This document shows positions 23,990-24,635 of a stretch of DNA of 24,635 bases, piece by piece. Made by a program: the position numbers and the translations under genes. Below the pieces are notes generated by a model. That model was not told where the DNA came from. It ran no database searches and was given only the letters and a program-made list of their open reading frames with translations. How positions within the stretch are numbered: position 1 is the first letter of the stretch; each line of letters opens with the position of its first letter. The stretch is from PLGF01 sp052139695 (GTDB taxonomy: Bacteria; Verrucomicrobiota; Verrucomicrobiia; Limisphaerales; Palsa-1400): NCBI GenBank assembly GCA_052139695.1, contig JBKQWF010000139.1, positions 1 through 24,635 on the forward strand, read 5' to 3'.

Positions 23990-24302
23990 AGTTTCTTGGG
24001 CGCGTGCTGATTGTGGAGGCCCTCACCAAATGATTTTCTGAATCATCGAAGGGATCGAGTTTTCTTCCAGAGCCTGATTGGGGGAGGCGGTCGTGGGCGG
24101 ATTTCGAGCGCAATCCGCTGTATCCAAACATCCATTTCTCCTCTTCCCATTCCCAATCGCGGCAAGTATGCGCTCCTACGATGGCGCATCCAGCGGAGAA
24201 TGCGATCAAAATCTAGCGGCCTATGTGCGGGAAATAAAATAAAGGGCGCTTAGCTCTGCGAGCGCACCCGCTTGGACCAAAAATCTTGACGAAAGGAGTT
24301 CA
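23990..24302. other. Non-coding or degenerate stretch
   Basis: No recognisable gene. Several short frames overlap without a start, ribosome-binding site or motif; one (ending at about 24241) reads MRSYDGASSGECDQNLAAYV and may be a relic. A good ribosome-binding site AAAGGAG at 24292-24298 belongs to the tiny frame that follows. Confidence 0.35.
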
Positions 24303-24341
24303 ATGAACGTTAATCGTTCCATTGTGCGAGATGGAACGTAA
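24303..24341 (+). CDS. Tiny 12-codon frame with strong ribosome-binding site and competing hairpins
   Basis: ATG at 24303 follows AAAGGAG by four bases and encodes MNVNRSIVRDGT before TAA. Inside it, CGTTCCAT (24315-24322) can pair with ATGGAACG (24331-24338), or its first five bases can pair with GAACG (24305-24309). Two exclusive hairpins under translation are what a leader-peptide attenuator looks like, but there is no T run afterwards and no recognisable downstream gene. It may be the remaining start of a truncated gene. Confidence 0.3.
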   Translation: MNVNRSIVRDGT

Positions 24342-24425
24342 GTCAAGAATTATGATATACCTTTACTTCAAGTTATGCGGTTGTTTGGCATATCAACACC
24401 ATGTTCTTGGCTCCACCCCTCCCTC

Positions 24426-24490
24426 CAAACCGGACGGGCGGATCTCCCGCATCCGGCTTTCCGGTCAGTGGGTTCTCTCTCGAGGAGGAC
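24426..24490 (-). ncRNA. Group II intron relic including domain V
   Basis: On the minus strand 24459-24427 reads AAGCCGGATGCGG, the tetraloop GAGA, then TCCGC-C-CGTCCGGTTT. This matches the hallmark of group II intron domain V: the AGC triad, a GNRA tetraloop and a two-base bulge. The adjoining upstream sequence (CTCGAGAGAGAACCCACTGA on the minus strand) is also of the kind that precedes this hairpin in bacterial group II introns. No reverse transcriptase gene, clear domain VI or 5' end is present, so it is a fragment. Confidence 0.6.
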
Positions 24491-24507
24491 GACGCTCTTC
24501 GCGTGGT

Positions 24508-24635
24508 CAGATTCCCGACGGGGAGCTGGCTCTGCTGGCCCGGCGCGGAATCAATTCGCTGTGGCTGATCGGCGTCTGGGAGCGCAGCCGCGCATCGAAG
24601 ACCATCAAGCAACTTTGCGGCCACTCGGATGCAGT
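24508..24635 (+). pseudogene. Fragment of an alpha-amylase-family protein, cut by the window end
   Basis: The plus-strand frame reads PDGELALLARRGINSLWLIG, then VWERSRASKTIKQLCGHSDA up to the last base. This matches the 'LA.rG...LWLIG.WERS.ASk.IKq..G' block of alpha-amylase-superfamily (GH13-like) enzymes, a glycogen- or starch-type hydrolase. Upstream in the same frame (24478-24507) the sequence turns into Ser/Arg-rich non-homologous residues adjacent to the group II intron relic, so the N-terminal part has been lost. Whether the gene continues properly beyond the window is unknown. Confidence 0.65.

Noticed and set aside
3035..24402. An 11-base match ATCAACACCAT shared in inverse orientation between 3035-3045 and 24392-24402, near both island edges
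   Set aside because: Matches of this length are expected by chance many times in a 24-kb window, and neither copy is extended or flanked by further similarity.

Overview
The window looks like a piece of a Verrucomicrobia-type chromosome (inference: high G+C, the family flavour of the recombinase, RadC module, trypsin-like relic and IS1380-type element, and the gene set surA-like/pdxA/ispD). No rRNA, tRNA or CRISPR array was found. The left edge (about 255-2940, minus strand) is ordinary housekeeping DNA: a tightly coupled operon of a secreted peptidyl-prolyl isomerase, PdxA and IspD, with stop/start overlaps of one and four bases.

From about 2944 onward the DNA is accessory and heavily rearranged. 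A large serine recombinase (3075-4850) is followed by the relic of a second recombinase (4853-5041) and by a relic trypsin-like protease (about 5188-5581) whose middle section is inverted in place. Then come a coiled-coil reading frame with an amber codon and an ankyrin-repeat gene broken by an ochre codon and a frameshift (6015-7587). A complete insertion sequence (7762-9410; 17-bp perfect terminal repeats, 9-bp target duplication) sits inside a small gene upstream of a compact radC-like operon (9627-10745), which ends in a clear terminator.

The central part (10985-17049) holds a GT-C type membrane glycosyltransferase-like gene on the minus strand and, divergently, a large exported beta-helix-like protein with a C-terminal His/Cys pair resembling clan CD (caspase/gingipain/CHAT-like) peptidases, closely followed by a small exported PepSY-like protein. 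A perfect 25-bp tandem duplication separates the signal peptide of the large protein from its body by one frame. This makes the locus either a broken gene or a reversible switch, and it is the best candidate here for something undescribed.

A complete IS1380-type element (17416-19442; 17-bp repeats with one mismatch, CTAA duplication) carries a transposase and a divergent AbrB/MazE-like small protein. To its right is a mobilization module: a MobC-like protein and a MobP-type relaxase fused through a proline-rich linker to a DUF3991/Toprim-like domain, then two unrecognised genes and a second ankyrin protein. The right edge contains a minus-strand group II intron domain V relic joined to a fragment of an alpha-amylase-family gene that runs off the window. 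The repeated broken genes, nested IS insertions and recombination and mobilization genes indicate an old integrative or mobilizable island in decay.
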